64,000 bases of DNA from Pseudomonas maumuensis (GTDB taxonomy: Bacteria > Pseudomonadota > Gammaproteobacteria > Pseudomonadales > Pseudomonadaceae). Positions within the stretch are counted from its first letter, which is position 1, and each line of letters opens with the position of its first letter. Shown piece after piece: positions 9,282-18,634 of this stretch. Location of the stretch: positions 186,001 to 250,000 of the forward strand of contig NZ_CP077077.1 of the NCBI RefSeq assembly GCF_019139675.1. The letters run 5' to 3'. A model generated the notes under the pieces. The model was not told the DNA's origin, did not search any database, and worked only from the letters and a program-made list of their open reading frames with translations. The translations under genes were made by a program, and so were the position numbers.

Positions 9282-9310
9282 AAAAAAACCCGCCTCGGCG
9301 GGTTTTTTTT
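9282..9310 (+). terminator. Rho-independent terminator after gabT
   Basis: An A-rich run leads into AACCCGCC, a TCG-type loop and GGCGGGTT followed by eight T residues. This is a textbook intrinsic terminator that can work on both strands. Confidence 0.93.
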
Positions 9311-9399
9311 GTGCCGTTCATAGGCATCAGGCGCTAAGGTTGTACGAGGATTCCGTGGAAGCTGCGATGGATCGCGCGTCATAGCCTGGAGAATAGCCC

Positions 9400-10737
9400 A
9401 TGAGCGCTATCGACCCCGTCCCCCCCTGCGTGCTGATTGCCGAAGGCGATCCCTGGGTGCGCGACATGCTCAGCGAAATGCTGCTCAGCGTGCGCTGCGA
9501 TGCCCGCCTGCAGGTCTGTGCCGATGGTTCCGAGGCGCTGAGCGCGTTGGCGGCCAAACCCGACCTGATCATTGCAGCCCGTGAACTCTCAGGGCTCGAT
9601 GGTCTCGATCTGCTGCGCAAGGTACGCGCCAAGGGTGGTAAGCCCGGCTTGCCGTTCATCCTCATGAGCGACCGCACTGACAGCGCCAGTGTGCGTGAGG
9701 CGCTGCCGCTGCACCCGACCGCCTACTTGAGCAAGCCGCTCGACCTGGACAATCTGCGCAAGCGCCTGGAGAACCTGCTGCTGGCAGTGGGCGAGCAGAT
9801 TGCCTGCCCGGTGCCGCCGTTGCAGCCGGGCGCGCAACTGCCGGCCTACCTGGAGCAGCGCAGGGCCACCGCCGATGGCGGTCCGCTGTTCGCCGATGTG
9901 CAGATGGCGGTCAAGCGTGCTCTCAATCCCCATGGCCTCAATCTCAAGGTGCTCGAGGAAGAGGTGCGCAACGACCCGCAGATCACCGGCGTGCTCATCG
10001 CCGCCGCCAATAGTGCCGCCCTGCACCGCGAAGCGCCGGTACAGACCCTGCTGCAGGCGCTGAACAAGCTCGGCAGCACCCAGAGCATGAATCTCATCCT
10101 CGGCCTCACGCTCAAGCGCAGCGCCCGCTTGACCGACCCGCTGCTGGCGCGACACGCCACCCATTACTGGAACCTTTCGCTGCACACCGCCGAGTACGGT
10201 CGCACCCTGGCGCGCATGCTCGAGGTGGACGAAGCGCGCTGCTACTGCGCGGGGCTGCTGCACTGCCTGGGTGACCTGGCGGTGCTGCGCACCTTGCAGG
10301 AGTGGCGCCTGGCCGGTGGCGAGCTGGACGAGGATCAGGTGGAGCTGTCGCTCAACGAGTTCGGCGCACCGTTCGGCTCGGCCCTGCGCACCCGCTGGCG
10401 CCTGCCGCTGGACTTGCGTGAGCTGATCGCCGCGGTGTATCAGCTGGGTGGCGGTGTCTACTCCCGGGAAATCCTGGCGATGAACCTGGCCGGGCAACTG
10501 TCGCGACTCAAGCCCAGCGAGGGGCTGGAGAAGATCGCCAGCAGCAAGACGGCGCGGTTGCTCAAGCTGGGGTTGCCGGAGCTGTCGCGGCTGCGCAAGG
10601 TGGACCCTGAGGCGCTGGCGCGGGAGGAGGCCGAACGTCTGGAGGCGGAAACTGCTGCGAGCGAGCCGGAGGTTGCCCCGATCACTGCACCGGCTACTGA
10701 CGCAGGCCCGGTCGAAGATGAGGAGCGCCAGGCTTGA
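9400..10737 (+). CDS. Degenerate receiver (pseudo-REC) plus HDOD-domain signalling protein
   Basis: The 445-residue protein has an N-terminal receiver-like domain (residues about 8-125) and an HDOD domain (about 165-370), with an acidic tail. The receiver keeps an acidic pocket (Glu15, Asp17 in IAEGDPW) and the conserved Lys112 (LSKPLD). The phospho-acceptor Asp expected at residue 60 (as in PDLxxxD) is Ala instead (PDLIIAAREL), so it probably cannot be phosphorylated in the normal way. HDOD domains are HD-like folds that lack phosphohydrolase residues and act in signalling; in pseudomonads several receiver-HDOD proteins modulate c-di-GMP or stress responses. Its neighbours include three c-di-GMP-type genes within 6 kb. 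The exact role is unknown. Confidence 0.8.
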   Translation: MSAIDPVPPCVLIAEGDPWVRDMLSEMLLSVRCDARLQVCADGSEALSALAAKPDLIIAARELSGLDGLDLLRKVRAKGGKPGLPFILMSDRTDSASVREALPLHPTAYLSKPLDLDNLRKRLENLLLAVGEQIACPVPPLQPGAQLPAYLEQRRATADGGPLFADVQMAVKRALNPHGLNLKVLEEEVRNDPQITGVLIAAANSAALHREAPVQTLLQALNKLGSTQSMNLILGLTLKRSARLTDPLLARHATHYWNLSLHTAEYGRTLARMLEVDEARCYCAGLLHCLGDLAVLRTLQEWRLAGGELDEDQVELSLNEFGAPFGSALRTRWRLPLDLRELIAAVYQLGGGVYSREILAMNLAGQLSRLKPSEGLEKIASSKTARLLKLGLPELSRLRKVDPEALAREEAERLEAETAASEPEVAPITAPATDAGPVEDEERQA

Positions 10738-10878
10738 TCAATGCAGCGCCGGAGTTGCATCAGGCTTGGGAGCATTCCTACATGTATTGCGGACGGCTGT
10801 TCGTATCCAGGGAAGTCCTTCACGCGTAGCTTTCCCTGCACTCCAACAACGGGGGTGACAGCAGAGTTGCGGCTGAAG

Positions 10879-11658
10879 ATGAGCACGTACAGACACCATG
10901 GTCTGCGCTATCAAGTCTTTCGATCGCAAGCGCGAAAGCTAGCCCAGGAAGCATTCTGCAGGAGTCAACGTGTGCCCAGACCTGGGCTTGACGTCGACAA
11001 GGTGCGTTTCGAACCTATTGGCCACAGGGCTTTCGAGGCTTTTCAGGGCTGGGGCGAGCAGACCCACCACTTCCCGTGGGAGGAGGTGCCGCGATGGACG
11101 GACTGCGACCTCAAAGGCTTCGATTTGTCGCTGTGGTTTGCGCGAGAGCTCTGCGGGCTCTGCTATGCCAGCCCCCGGCAAAGCAGACGCTGCATCAAGA
11201 TCATCCTGCTGGAGGGCAAGCCGGGCCCGGAAAATCCATTGAGGGGGCTGGTGGCGTCACTGTCTTTGTTGGCGGTTGCAGAGTACGCAAGGATGCTCAA
11301 GTACTCGCGAATTGAGGTTCAACAGCCAGATCCGGGAGCCGAGCCCCTGTACCAGTCGCTTGGCTTCGCTCGCGATCCGGCCGGAAGTCTCGTGATATCC
11401 GTGGCGGCAATGAGCCAGCGACGTGGTTTCCACATCTCGGAGGTGCCTATGAGCTATTCGAAAGATTCCAGGAGGGCTGCACTGATCAAACGCTACACAG
11501 CCCAGGCTATCGCTTTGGCCGGTGAAATCACCGATCAGCAACGACATTTTCTCGAAGTTGGCTTCAAGGAAGGTCTGGAAAAGGAGCCTGAGGGGATATT
11601 GGCTGGGCCACGTAGCGGGTCGATCGATTATGAGTGGAGTGCCGCAGCCGCGAAGTGA
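10879..11658 (+). CDS. GNAT-like acetyltransferase fused in frame to a small C-terminal protein
   Basis: From ATG 10879 the frame gives 259 residues; it stays open back to 10741, but the extra residues look non-native and no good ribosome site marks either start. Residues about 1-175 look like a GNAT N-acetyltransferase: SLWFARELCGLCYASP resembles a beta4 strand region, and the segment ending EPLYQSLGFARD is the usual C-terminal GNAT motif. A second unit begins at an internal ATG (11449, MSYSKDSRR) that has its own GGAGGT four bases upstream. It looks like a separate small gene of 69 residues, of a type I do not recognise, whose upstream stop has been lost. Base composition is visibly lower in GC than the flanking genes, suggesting acquired or decaying DNA. 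Function not established. Confidence 0.55.
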   Translation: MSTYRHHGLRYQVFRSQARKLAQEAFCRSQRVPRPGLDVDKVRFEPIGHRAFEAFQGWGEQTHHFPWEEVPRWTDCDLKGFDLSLWFARELCGLCYASPRQSRRCIKIILLEGKPGPENPLRGLVASLSLLAVAEYARMLKYSRIEVQQPDPGAEPLYQSLGFARDPAGSLVISVAAMSQRRGFHISEVPMSYSKDSRRAALIKRYTAQAIALAGEITDQQRHFLEVGFKEGLEKEPEGILAGPRSGSIDYEWSAAAAK

Positions 11659-11664
11659 CCCGCT

Positions 11665-12654
11665 TCAGCCTTTCACGATCTGGTTCTTGCCCTGGCGCTT
11701 GGCACGGTACATGGCCGCATCCGCCCGGGCGAACAAGCTGTCTAGCGTTTCATCCTCATCCTGTAACCCCGTCAGCCCTTGGCTCACTGTGACGCCATAG
11801 GTCTGCTCACCATGACTGAAACTCAACCGCTGGATTTCCCGCTGCAGCCGCTCGGCAATCTGTTCGGCCACCTGAGCGGTGCAGCCGGGGAACACGGCGG
11901 CGAATTCTTCGCCACCAATGCGCCCGAACTGATCGCCACGCCTTAGCACGGCCTTGCCGCTGTCGGCGATGCGCTGCAGCACGTGGTCGCCTTCCTGGTG
12001 ACCATAACTGTCGTTGATGTGCTTGAAGTCGTCGATGTCCAGCAGCAGGAAGGCCATCGGCGTGCCGTCCTCGCGGGCGCTGTCGAAGGCCTGCTGGGCG
12101 CACTCGAAGAAATGCCTGCGGTTGCTGCTTTGGGTAAGCACGTCGGTGGTGGCCAGGCGCTGCAACTCGCCTTCGAGCTGCTTCTTCTCGGTGATGTCCT
12201 CGGCGATGCCGACGATGATCACCCGCTGGTCGCCCTCGCGTTGCTGGTTGATATAGCACTTGTCGCTGAGCCAGCGCACTTCGCCGGCGGCGTTGAGGAT
12301 GCGGTACTCGCGGTCCTCGACGGTGCCCTTGACCAGCACCTGGGCCAGGCTGCGTTCGGCGTACTCCAGGTCGTCCGGGTAGATGGCGTCGCGCCATTCG
12401 TTGTAGTCGGCCAGCACCAGGCTGGCCGGGCGACCGAAGATGCGTTCGTAGGCGGGGCTGACGTAGAGCACCTGGCGGGTTTCCCAGTCGAAGGCCCAGA
12501 GCACGGCATTGACGCTGTCGAGCAGCGAGCTGTACAGCTGCTCGCGTTCGCTCAGGCGGGCCACTTCGCCTTGAGCGTGCAACAGCGCGAGCAGGGTTTG
12601 AGCAGCTTCGGGGCGCGGGGTGCCGGTTGAGGTGGGTGGGAGGTCTTTGGCCAT
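11665..12654 (-). CDS. PAS-GGDEF diguanylate cyclase
   Basis: From ATG 12654 this is 329 residues. A longer GTG start at 12760-12762 is possible, but the added residues are low complexity. A PAS/PAC sensor (about residues 40-160: SVNAVLWAFDWETRQVLYVS, then REYRILNAAGEVRW, GIAEDITEKK) precedes a GGDEF domain (165-325). The active-site motif is GGEEF in GRIGGEEFAAVF, which is catalytically competent. An RRGD inhibitory site lies five residues before it, so product feedback by c-di-GMP is expected. It would make c-di-GMP from two GTP in response to a signal sensed by the PAS domain. No transmembrane segment is visible. It is transcribed convergently with the GNAT-like gene and lies downstream of the desaturase gene on the same strand. 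Confidence 0.88.
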   Translation of the reverse strand: MAKDLPPTSTGTPRPEAAQTLLALLHAQGEVARLSEREQLYSSLLDSVNAVLWAFDWETRQVLYVSPAYERIFGRPASLVLADYNEWRDAIYPDDLEYAERSLAQVLVKGTVEDREYRILNAAGEVRWLSDKCYINQQREGDQRVIIVGIAEDITEKKQLEGELQRLATTDVLTQSSNRRHFFECAQQAFDSAREDGTPMAFLLLDIDDFKHINDSYGHQEGDHVLQRIADSGKAVLRRGDQFGRIGGEEFAAVFPGCTAQVAEQIAERLQREIQRLSFSHGEQTYGVTVSQGLTGLQDEDETLDSLFARADAAMYRAKRQGKNQIVKG

Positions 12655-12794
12655 GAGCACGGAACGGTTCTCGACGATGGGCGTGCGGCCACGGTCCGGC
12701 CCGCCACGCGGGCGATATGCCGGATTTGAGTCGATTGAGCGGGGGGAAGTTCCGGTCGGCACGCCCCGTTGCGGGGCATGCCGATCAACGGTGC

Positions 12795-13979
12795 TCAGGC
12801 GCCGTTGGGGCGCAGCGAGTAGGTCTTGAGCTGGGCGGCGAAGTCACGCAGCGACTGGATGCCACTGGCTTCGGCCTCGTGTACCCAGTCCTTCATGGCG
12901 GCGAGCATGTCGTGGCCGTTGGCGCTGGTGCGCGCCCAGATCTGCTGCAGCGCCAGGCGCTTTTCGTAGATGGTCTTGAGTGCCTGGCTGTGGGCCAGCA
13001 GCGACTCGATGCGCACGTGGTGGCGATCCTGCAGCAGGCTGGTTTCCCGCGAGAGCAGGCGCTTGGCGCGGCGGAAGCGGTGGCGTACCGAGGTGTCGAC
13101 CTTGTCCAGCTCCTGCTTGACCAGCGGGCCGATCACCAGCTTGCGGTACTGGGCCATGATCTGGAAGCGGTTGTTGAGGATGGCCATGGCGGTGTCCATG
13201 TCCAGCGACGCCTTGCCCTCCACCCGATGGGCGATGGGCGCCACACGCTGCACCTTGGCCAGGCGCAGCAGGCTCAGCAGGCGGATCCACATCCAGCCCA
13301 TGTCGAATTCCCAGCGGCGTACCGAGAGCTTCGCCGAGTTGGGATAGGTGTGGTGATTATTGTGCAGCTCTTCGCCGCCAATGATGATGCCCCACGGCAC
13401 CAGGTTGGTAGCGGCGTCGCGGCATTCGAAGTTGCGATAGCCCACGGCATGGCCCAAGCCGTTGACCACGCCGGCGGCCCAGAACGGGATCCACATCATC
13501 TGGATCGCCCAGATGGTGATGCCGATGGTGCCGAACAGCAGCAGGTCGATGACTGCCATCAGCGCGATGCCGCCGAGCTTGTAGCGGGTGTAGAGGTTGC
13601 GCTCGATCCAGTCGTCCGGGCAGTTCTTGCCGTAGATGCGCAACGTTTCCTCGTTGCGCGCCTCTTCCCGGTACAGCTCGGCGCCCTTGCGCAGCACGGT
13701 ACCCAGGCCCTTGTGTACCGGGCTGTGCGGATCGTCGGGGGTTTCGCACTTGGCGTGGTGCTTACGGTGGATGGCGGTCCACTCGCGGGTGTTCTGCGCC
13801 GTGGTAAGCCACAGCCAGAACCGGAAGAAATGCTTGAGGCCCGCGTTCAGCTCCAGGGCGCGGTGGGCCGAGTAGCGGTGCAGGTAGATGGTGACGCTGA
13901 CGATGGTCACATGGGTCATCAGCAGGGTGACGGCGACCAGTTGCCAGGCCGACAAGTCGAGCAGACCGTAATACCACAT
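12795..13979 (-). CDS. desA: Membrane fatty-acid desaturase (acyl-phospholipid or acyl-CoA delta-9 type)
   Basis: This 394-residue integral membrane di-iron desaturase shows the three histidine boxes in order: HRYSAH, HRKHH and HNNHH. Hydrophobic segments flank the first box (LVAVTLLMTHVTIVSVTIYL) and lie in the middle (LMAVIDLLLFGTIGITIWAI). The C-terminal 130 residues are a charged, helical extension typical of this pseudomonad subfamily. It introduces a double bond into membrane acyl chains, using O2 and an electron donor. In P. aeruginosa the aerobic phospholipid desaturase gene desA lies next to a PAS-GGDEF-EAL gene, the same divergent pairing seen here, which supports the name. The stop is followed by a GCCCC/GGGGC hairpin near 12763-12777. 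Confidence 0.85.
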   Translation of the reverse strand: MWYYGLLDLSAWQLVAVTLLMTHVTIVSVTIYLHRYSAHRALELNAGLKHFFRFWLWLTTAQNTREWTAIHRKHHAKCETPDDPHSPVHKGLGTVLRKGAELYREEARNEETLRIYGKNCPDDWIERNLYTRYKLGGIALMAVIDLLLFGTIGITIWAIQMMWIPFWAAGVVNGLGHAVGYRNFECRDAATNLVPWGIIIGGEELHNNHHTYPNSAKLSVRRWEFDMGWMWIRLLSLLRLAKVQRVAPIAHRVEGKASLDMDTAMAILNNRFQIMAQYRKLVIGPLVKQELDKVDTSVRHRFRRAKRLLSRETSLLQDRHHVRIESLLAHSQALKTIYEKRLALQQIWARTSANGHDMLAAMKDWVHEAEASGIQSLRDFAAQLKTYSLRPNGA

Positions 13980-14089
13980 AACGGGAAATACCCTCGGAAA
14001 ACAGGCGGAACAACGCAGGCATTATCCTTTGGCGGGGAAATAAAACCAGTCGCGCTTTTGGATAGGAAGTCACAGGGTGTTTCAGCCCC

Positions 14090-14095
14090 TATAAT
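14090..14095 (+). promoter_or_regulatory. Consensus -10 element (TATAAT) for the PAS-GGDEF-EAL gene
   Basis: A perfect TATAAT lies 35 bases before the ATG at 14130. The expected -35 position (about 14067) shows only AAGTCA, so this is a weak or activator-dependent sigma-70 promoter. The rest of the 150-base divergent gap shows nothing else I can name. Confidence 0.5.
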
Positions 14096-14129
14096 GCCCC
14101 TTCTTTTTTCATGGGCTCATCCACCCGAC

Positions 14130-16025
14130 ATGTCTGTTTCCGTTCGCGACGCCTTGCGCATGGCCGGGCTCTACGTGTTGTTTTCGATTCTCTGGCTGGC
14201 GCTGTCCGAGCTGGTTTTACACGGTATGACCGAGAACCCATTGGCCCTGGCCGTGGGGCGGCAGATCAATGTCGTGCTCTGGGTAATGCTCAGTGCCGCA
14301 CTGATCTTCGTTTCCCGCGCGCGCCTGCTCGATTTCATCGGCATCGGCGCGCGCCTGCGCAGCGAGGACCGTGAGCGCCTGCGCATGGCCGCAGCGGTGT
14401 TCGACAGCACCTTGGAGGGTGTACTGGTGACCGACCGCAACGGCCTGATCGTGCATGTCAACCGGGCATTCATGCGCATCACTGGCTACCAGCAGGAAGA
14501 AGTCATCGGTCAGCGCCCGAGCAAGTTCAAGTCCGGGCGCCATGGCGCGCCGTTCTACCAGCAGATCTATGCCGCGCTGGCAGAGCAGGGTGAATGGAGC
14601 GGGGAAATCTGGAACCGCCGTAAAAGCGGGGAGATCTACCCGCAATGGCAGACGATTTGTGCCATTCACGATGACAGTGGCGCACTCAGCCATTACGTCG
14701 CGGTGTTCAGCGACATCAGCGTGATCAAACACACCGAGCAAGAGCTGGCCTACCTTGTCCATCACGATCCGCTGACCGGCCTGCCCAACCGCCTGCTGTT
14801 CAACGATCGCGCGATGCAGGCCATGGCCGCGGCGCAGGCCAACAAGCGCGGTTGCGCCTTGCTGCTGCTCGACCTCGACCACTTCCAGAGCATCAACGAC
14901 GGCCTCGGCCACACCATTGGCGACCAACTGCTCAAGCTGGTCGGCGAACGCCTGCGCGAGGTGCTTGGCAGCGGTGTGACCTTGGCGCGCCTGGGGGGCG
15001 ACGAGTTCGGCGTGCTGGCCGAGAGCTGCCAGCAGGTGGGCCAGGCCGGCAAGTTGGCGCAATCGATCATCGAACGCTTGAAAGAACCGTTCTGCTTCGA
15101 GGGCAACCGCCTGTTCATCAGTGCCAGCATCGGCATCAGCCTGTTTCCCAACGATGCACTGAGTGCCGAGCAGCTGCTGCGCAACGCCGATTCGGCGCTG
15201 TTCAAGGCCAAGAGCAATGGCCGTGCCTGCTACGCGTTGTACACCGAGGAGCTTACCGCCCATGCCCAGCAGCGGGTCGAGACTGCCGGCGAATTGCGCC
15301 GGGCGCTCGAACAGCAGGAACTGCGGGTGTTCTTCCAGCCGGTGTACGATCTGTTCACCGCGCGGATGATCGGCGTCGAGGCGCTGGTGCGCTGGCAGCA
15401 CCCTGTGCGTGGCCTGGTTCCTCCCGGGGAGTTCATCCCCATCGCCGAGCGTACCGGGTTGATAGCAGAAATCGACGCCTGGGTGCTGCGCCAGGCGTGT
15501 CGGCAGATGATGCAGTGGCAGGTCGAAGGGCGGCAGCTGGCGTTCGTGGCGGTGAACATCTCCAGTCGCCTGTTCAGCCAGCGTGACCTGTACCGACAGG
15601 TGGCCGATGCGCTGCACGATACCGGGCTGGACCCATCGCTGCTCGAACTCGAAGTGACAGAGAGCGCCGTGATGGAAGACCCCGAGGTCGCCCTGGAACA
15701 GCTGCATCGCCTGCGCGAGCTGGGCGTGACCTTGGCCATCGACGATTTCGGCACGGGTTACTCGTCATTGCTGCGGCTCAAGCGCATGCCCGTGCAGAAG
15801 CTGAAGATCGACCAGGGTTTCGTCGCGGGTTTGCCCCACGACGAAGACGACATCGCCATCGTGCGGGTGATCATCGCCCTGGCGCGGAGCATGGGCATGC
15901 AGGTGCATGCCGAGGGCGTCGAGCAGGCCGAGCAGGCGCGGTTCCTGCTGGAGCAGCAGTGCCAGCTGGGGCAGGGGTATTGGTTCGGGCGGCCGGTGCC
16001 GGCGGCGGAACTGCACTGGGGCTGA
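14130..16025 (+). CDS. Membrane-anchored PAS-GGDEF-EAL c-di-GMP turnover protein
   Basis: This is a 631-residue protein. The ATG at 14130 is chosen because the N-terminus then forms two membrane helices (LYVLFSILWLALSELVL and INVVLWVMLSAALIFV). A PAS/PAC domain follows (about 90-200: TLEGVLVTDRNGLIVHVNRA, GYQQEEVIGQRPS). The GGDEF domain (about 205-370) keeps GGDEF in LARLGGDEFGVL but lacks an RxxD inhibitory site. The EAL domain (about 385-630) keeps EALVRW, the metal-binding DDFGTGYSS and ELEVTESAVMED. EAL activity (hydrolysis of c-di-GMP to pGpG) is likely, possibly with GTP stimulation through GGDEF. It is divergent from the desaturase gene, matching the desA/PA0285 arrangement I recall in P. 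aeruginosa, where the neighbour is a phosphodiesterase. Confidence 0.9.
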   Translation: MSVSVRDALRMAGLYVLFSILWLALSELVLHGMTENPLALAVGRQINVVLWVMLSAALIFVSRARLLDFIGIGARLRSEDRERLRMAAAVFDSTLEGVLVTDRNGLIVHVNRAFMRITGYQQEEVIGQRPSKFKSGRHGAPFYQQIYAALAEQGEWSGEIWNRRKSGEIYPQWQTICAIHDDSGALSHYVAVFSDISVIKHTEQELAYLVHHDPLTGLPNRLLFNDRAMQAMAAAQANKRGCALLLLDLDHFQSINDGLGHTIGDQLLKLVGERLREVLGSGVTLARLGGDEFGVLAESCQQVGQAGKLAQSIIERLKEPFCFEGNRLFISASIGISLFPNDALSAEQLLRNADSALFKAKSNGRACYALYTEELTAHAQQRVETAGELRRALEQQELRVFFQPVYDLFTARMIGVEALVRWQHPVRGLVPPGEFIPIAERTGLIAEIDAWVLRQACRQMMQWQVEGRQLAFVAVNISSRLFSQRDLYRQVADALHDTGLDPSLLELEVTESAVMEDPEVALEQLHRLRELGVTLAIDDFGTGYSSLLRLKRMPVQKLKIDQGFVAGLPHDEDDIAIVRVIIALARSMGMQVHAEGVEQAEQARFLLEQQCQLGQGYWFGRPVPAAELHWG

Positions 16026-16026
16026 G

Positions 16027-16085
16027 GTCGTATCGCAGGGCAGGCCCGCTCCCGCTGGTCGCAGGAGCGGGCTTGCCCCGCGATA
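16027..16085. repeat. REP-type inverted repeat and terminator between convergent genes
   Basis: GCAGGGCAGGCCCGCTCCC faces GGAGCGGGCTTGCCCCGC across a short loop. It fills the gap between the convergent PAS-GGDEF-EAL and metI genes and probably terminates both. Confidence 0.7.
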
Positions 16086-16088
16086 GGC

Positions 16089-16733
16089 TCAACGCTTGTT
16101 CAACCCTTTGGCCAAACGGTCCCCACCCAACTGGATCACCGCCACCAGCGCCACCAGCATCACGATCACGGTCAGCATGATCTGGCTGTCGAAGCGCTGG
16201 TAGCCGTAGCGATAGGCGATATCCCCCAGGCCTCCGGCACCGATCGCCCCGGCCATGGCCGACGAGTTGATCAGTGTCACCAGGGTGATGGTGAAGCCGC
16301 CGACGATCCCCGGCAGCGCCTCAGGCAGCAGAACGTGCCAGACGATGTGCCAGCGCCGGCAGCCCATGGCCTGTGCCGCTTCGATCAGGCCGTGGTCCAC
16401 CTCGCGCAGGCTGACCTCGGCGATGCGCGCGAAGAACGGCGTGGCGGCGATGGTCAACGGCACCACCGCGGCCCACACGCCATAGGTGGTGCCGACCACC
16501 AGGCGGGTGAAGGGGATCAGCGCGACCATCAGGATCAGGAACGGGATCGAGCGGAACAGGTTGACGATGGCGCCCAACACCCGGTTCAGCGCGGCGGCCT
16601 CGAAGATCCCGCCCTTGTCGCTGGTGACCAGCAGCACTGCCATCGGTACCCCGACGATTAGCGCGACCAGCGAGGACACGCCGACCATCAGCAGGGTGTC
16701 GAGCAAGCCTTGCAGCAGGCGATCAATCCACAT
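16089..16733 (-). CDS. metI: MetI-type ABC transporter permease (methionine or organosulfur uptake)
   Basis: This 214-residue inner-membrane permease has about five hydrophobic segments. The cytoplasmic EAA loop is recognisable as [20 protein letters not shown], the site that touches the ATPase. ATG 16733 is used because it overlaps the end of the ATPase gene by 11 bases, as is usual for translationally coupled metN-metI; an upstream start at 16751 would lie deeper in metN. It is the last gene of the operon. MetNIQ imports D- and L-methionine; next to desulfurisation flavoproteins it may instead import another organosulfur compound. Confidence 0.88.
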   Translation of the reverse strand: MWIDRLLQGLLDTLLMVGVSSLVALIVGVPMAVLLVTSDKGGIFEAAALNRVLGAIVNLFRSIPFLILMVALIPFTRLVVGTTYGVWAAVVPLTIAATPFFARIAEVSLREVDHGLIEAAQAMGCRRWHIVWHVLLPEALPGIVGGFTITLVTLINSSAMAGAIGAGGLGDIAYRYGYQRFDSQIMLTVIVMLVALVAVIQLGGDRLAKGLNKR

Positions 16734-17832
16734 GGCCGAGTACCTCCACATCCGCGGCCCAGCGACGGGCGCGTTCGAGCAATTGGTGGGTGTCCAGCGG
16801 CGAACCGCGCACGGCCAGGATCAGTTGCCCCAAGGCATGCTCGCCGATGGTCTCGACGCCGCCCTGGAGCAGCCGCACGCGTCCGCCCAGATCGCTGAAC
16901 AGGGCGCTCAGTTCCGGCTCGCCCACCAGGTCGAGCTTGAGCACCACAGCCGCGTCGCGGCTGATCGGCTGGGCACGCAGGCTGGCTTGCAAGGCGGCCG
17001 GCAGCTTGGTCTGCAGCGGTGCGAGCAGGGTGCGGGTGACGTCGTGGCGCGGTGTGCCGAACACTTGCCAGACCTCGCCCTGTTCGACGATCTCGCCCCG
17101 CTCGAGCACCACCACGCGCTGGCAGATATCGCGGATCACCGCCATTTCGTGGGTGATCAGCACCACGGTCAGGCCCAGGCGTTGGTTGATGTCGCGCAGC
17201 AGCTCGAGGATCGAGGCGGTGGTTTCCGGGTCCAGCGCGGAGGTGGCTTCGTCGCACAGCAGGATCTCGGGGTCATGCACCAGCGCCCGGGCGATGCCGA
17301 CGCGCTGCTTCTGCCCGCCGGACAGCTGCGCCGGGTAGACATGGTGTTTTTCCGCAAGACCCACCAGCTCCAGCAGCTCGCGGACCTTGCGCTGGCGCTC
17401 GGCCTTGGCCACCCCGGCCACCTTCAACGGCAGCTCGACGTTCTGCCACACGGTCTTGGCCGACATCAGGTTGAAGTGCTGGAAGATCATGCCGATGCGC
17501 CGGCGCAAGGCGACCAGGCGGTCTTCGTCGAACGGCGCGATATCCACCTGCTCGATCAGCACCCGGCCCTGGCTGGGCTGTTCCAGGCGGTTGATGGTGC
17601 GCAGCAGCGAGGACTTGCCGGCGCCGCTGCGGCCGATGATGCCGAATATCTCGCCGCGGCGGATGTTCAGGTCGATGCCTTGCAACGCCGGCTGGACCTG
17701 GCCCGGATAGGTCTTGCCCAGGCCGATGAAGCGGATGTGCGCCTGGTTCACTTCCGGGCGCAGGGCCGTTTCTTCGGCCTTGGACGGTTCGGCGGGCGGG
17801 ATGGGCGCCCTGAGGGCGCTGGCCTGGGCCAT
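16723..17832 (-). CDS. metN: MetN-type ABC transporter ATP-binding protein
   Basis: This is 369 residues from ATG 17832, which follows GGGAAGG within the end of metQ. The ATPase domain has Walker [10 protein letters not shown], the Q-loop, signature [15 protein letters not shown], Walker [14 protein letters not shown] and the switch His in VVLITHEM. The C-terminal 90 residues form the regulatory NIL/C2-like domain of MetN, which in E. coli binds methionine and inhibits transport. A 35-residue N-terminal extension precedes the ABC core. It energises the MetI permease, and its start nearly abuts the metQ stop, so the genes are translationally linked. Confidence 0.9.
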   Translation of the reverse strand: MAQASALRAPIPPAEPSKAEETALRPEVNQAHIRFIGLGKTYPGQVQPALQGIDLNIRRGEIFGIIGRSGAGKSSLLRTINRLEQPSQGRVLIEQVDIAPFDEDRLVALRRRIGMIFQHFNLMSAKTVWQNVELPLKVAGVAKAERQRKVRELLELVGLAEKHHVYPAQLSGGQKQRVGIARALVHDPEILLCDEATSALDPETTASILELLRDINQRLGLTVVLITHEMAVIRDICQRVVVLERGEIVEQGEVWQVFGTPRHDVTRTLLAPLQTKLPAALQASLRAQPISRDAAVVLKLDLVGEPELSALFSDLGGRVRLLQGGVETIGEHALGQLILAVRGSPLDTHQLLERARRWAADVEVLGHVD

Positions 17833-17833
17833 G

Positions 17834-18634
17834 TCAGCCTTCCCAGCCGGCCTGGTAGAGCTTGCCATGGGCCTTGTCGAGGGCGGCGCGCACCGCCGGC
17901 GAGTGTTGGTAGATGTCGACGAACTTGGCCAGGCGCGGGTCGTTTTTCTCCTGTGGGCGGATAACGAACTGGATCACGTATTCCTTGTTCTCCAGGCCGT
18001 CGAACAGCAGCGCCGAGGTGGCGTCAAAGGTGTTGGCCAGGCGGATATAGGCCGGGTAGCCCTGCACCAGGTCGGCGTCGTCGTAGGCGCGCACCAGTTG
18101 CACCGCTTCTACCTGGAGAATCTTGATCTTCTTCGGGTTGGCGATGATGTCGTCCTCGGTGGCCTTGTAACCCACGCCCTGCTTGAGGGTGATCAGGCCG
18201 GCCTTGGCCAGCAGTTGCAGGCCACGGCCACTGTTGATCGGGTCGTTGGCGATGGCCACGCTGGCGCCTTCGGGCAGCTCGGCAAAGCTTTTGTACTTTT
18301 TCGAGTACAGCCCGACGTTGTTGATGATCCCCGGTGCATAGGGGACCAGGTTGAAGCCGGCGGCGGCCTTGGCGTTTTCCAGGAAGGGGATGTGCTGGAA
18401 GTAGTTCACGTCGATGTCGCCGCTGTTGAGGCTGACATTCGGCGCGATCCAGTCGCTGAACTCGATCAGCTTCACTTCCAGGCCCTGTTTATGGGCCTCC
18501 TCCACTGCCGCCTCCAGGGGAATGGCGAAGGCGGCGGTGGTGCCGATCTTCAGTGGTTCGGCGGCGAGGGCTGCGGCGGACAGGCCGAGGCCCAGGGCAA
18601 TGGCCGCGACGGGCCGGAACAGTTTTTCAAGCAT
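17834..18634 (-). CDS. metQ: MetQ/NlpA-family substrate-binding protein
   Basis: This 266-residue protein has an N-terminal signal peptide ([20 protein letters not shown], cleavage near ALAAEP) without a lipobox Cys, so it is probably a soluble periplasmic binding protein. Conserved MetQ features are visible: [10 protein letters not shown] at the start of lobe 1, [18 protein letters not shown], and [19 protein letters not shown]. Start 18634 overlaps the end of the DszA-type monooxygenase gene by 8 bases. Together with metN and metI it forms an uptake system placed behind three flavin-dependent desulfurisation genes, so the ligand may be methionine or a methylated sulfone/sulfonate-like compound; the sequence alone cannot decide. 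Confidence 0.9.
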   Translation of the reverse strand: MLEKLFRPVAAIALGLGLSAAALAAEPLKIGTTAAFAIPLEAAVEEAHKQGLEVKLIEFSDWIAPNVSLNSGDIDVNYFQHIPFLENAKAAAGFNLVPYAPGIINNVGLYSKKYKSFAELPEGASVAIANDPINSGRGLQLLAKAGLITLKQGVGYKATEDDIIANPKKIKILQVEAVQLVRAYDDADLVQGYPAYIRLANTFDATSALLFDGLENKEYVIQFVIRPQEKNDPRLAKFVDIYQHSPAVRAALDKAHGKLYQAGWEG

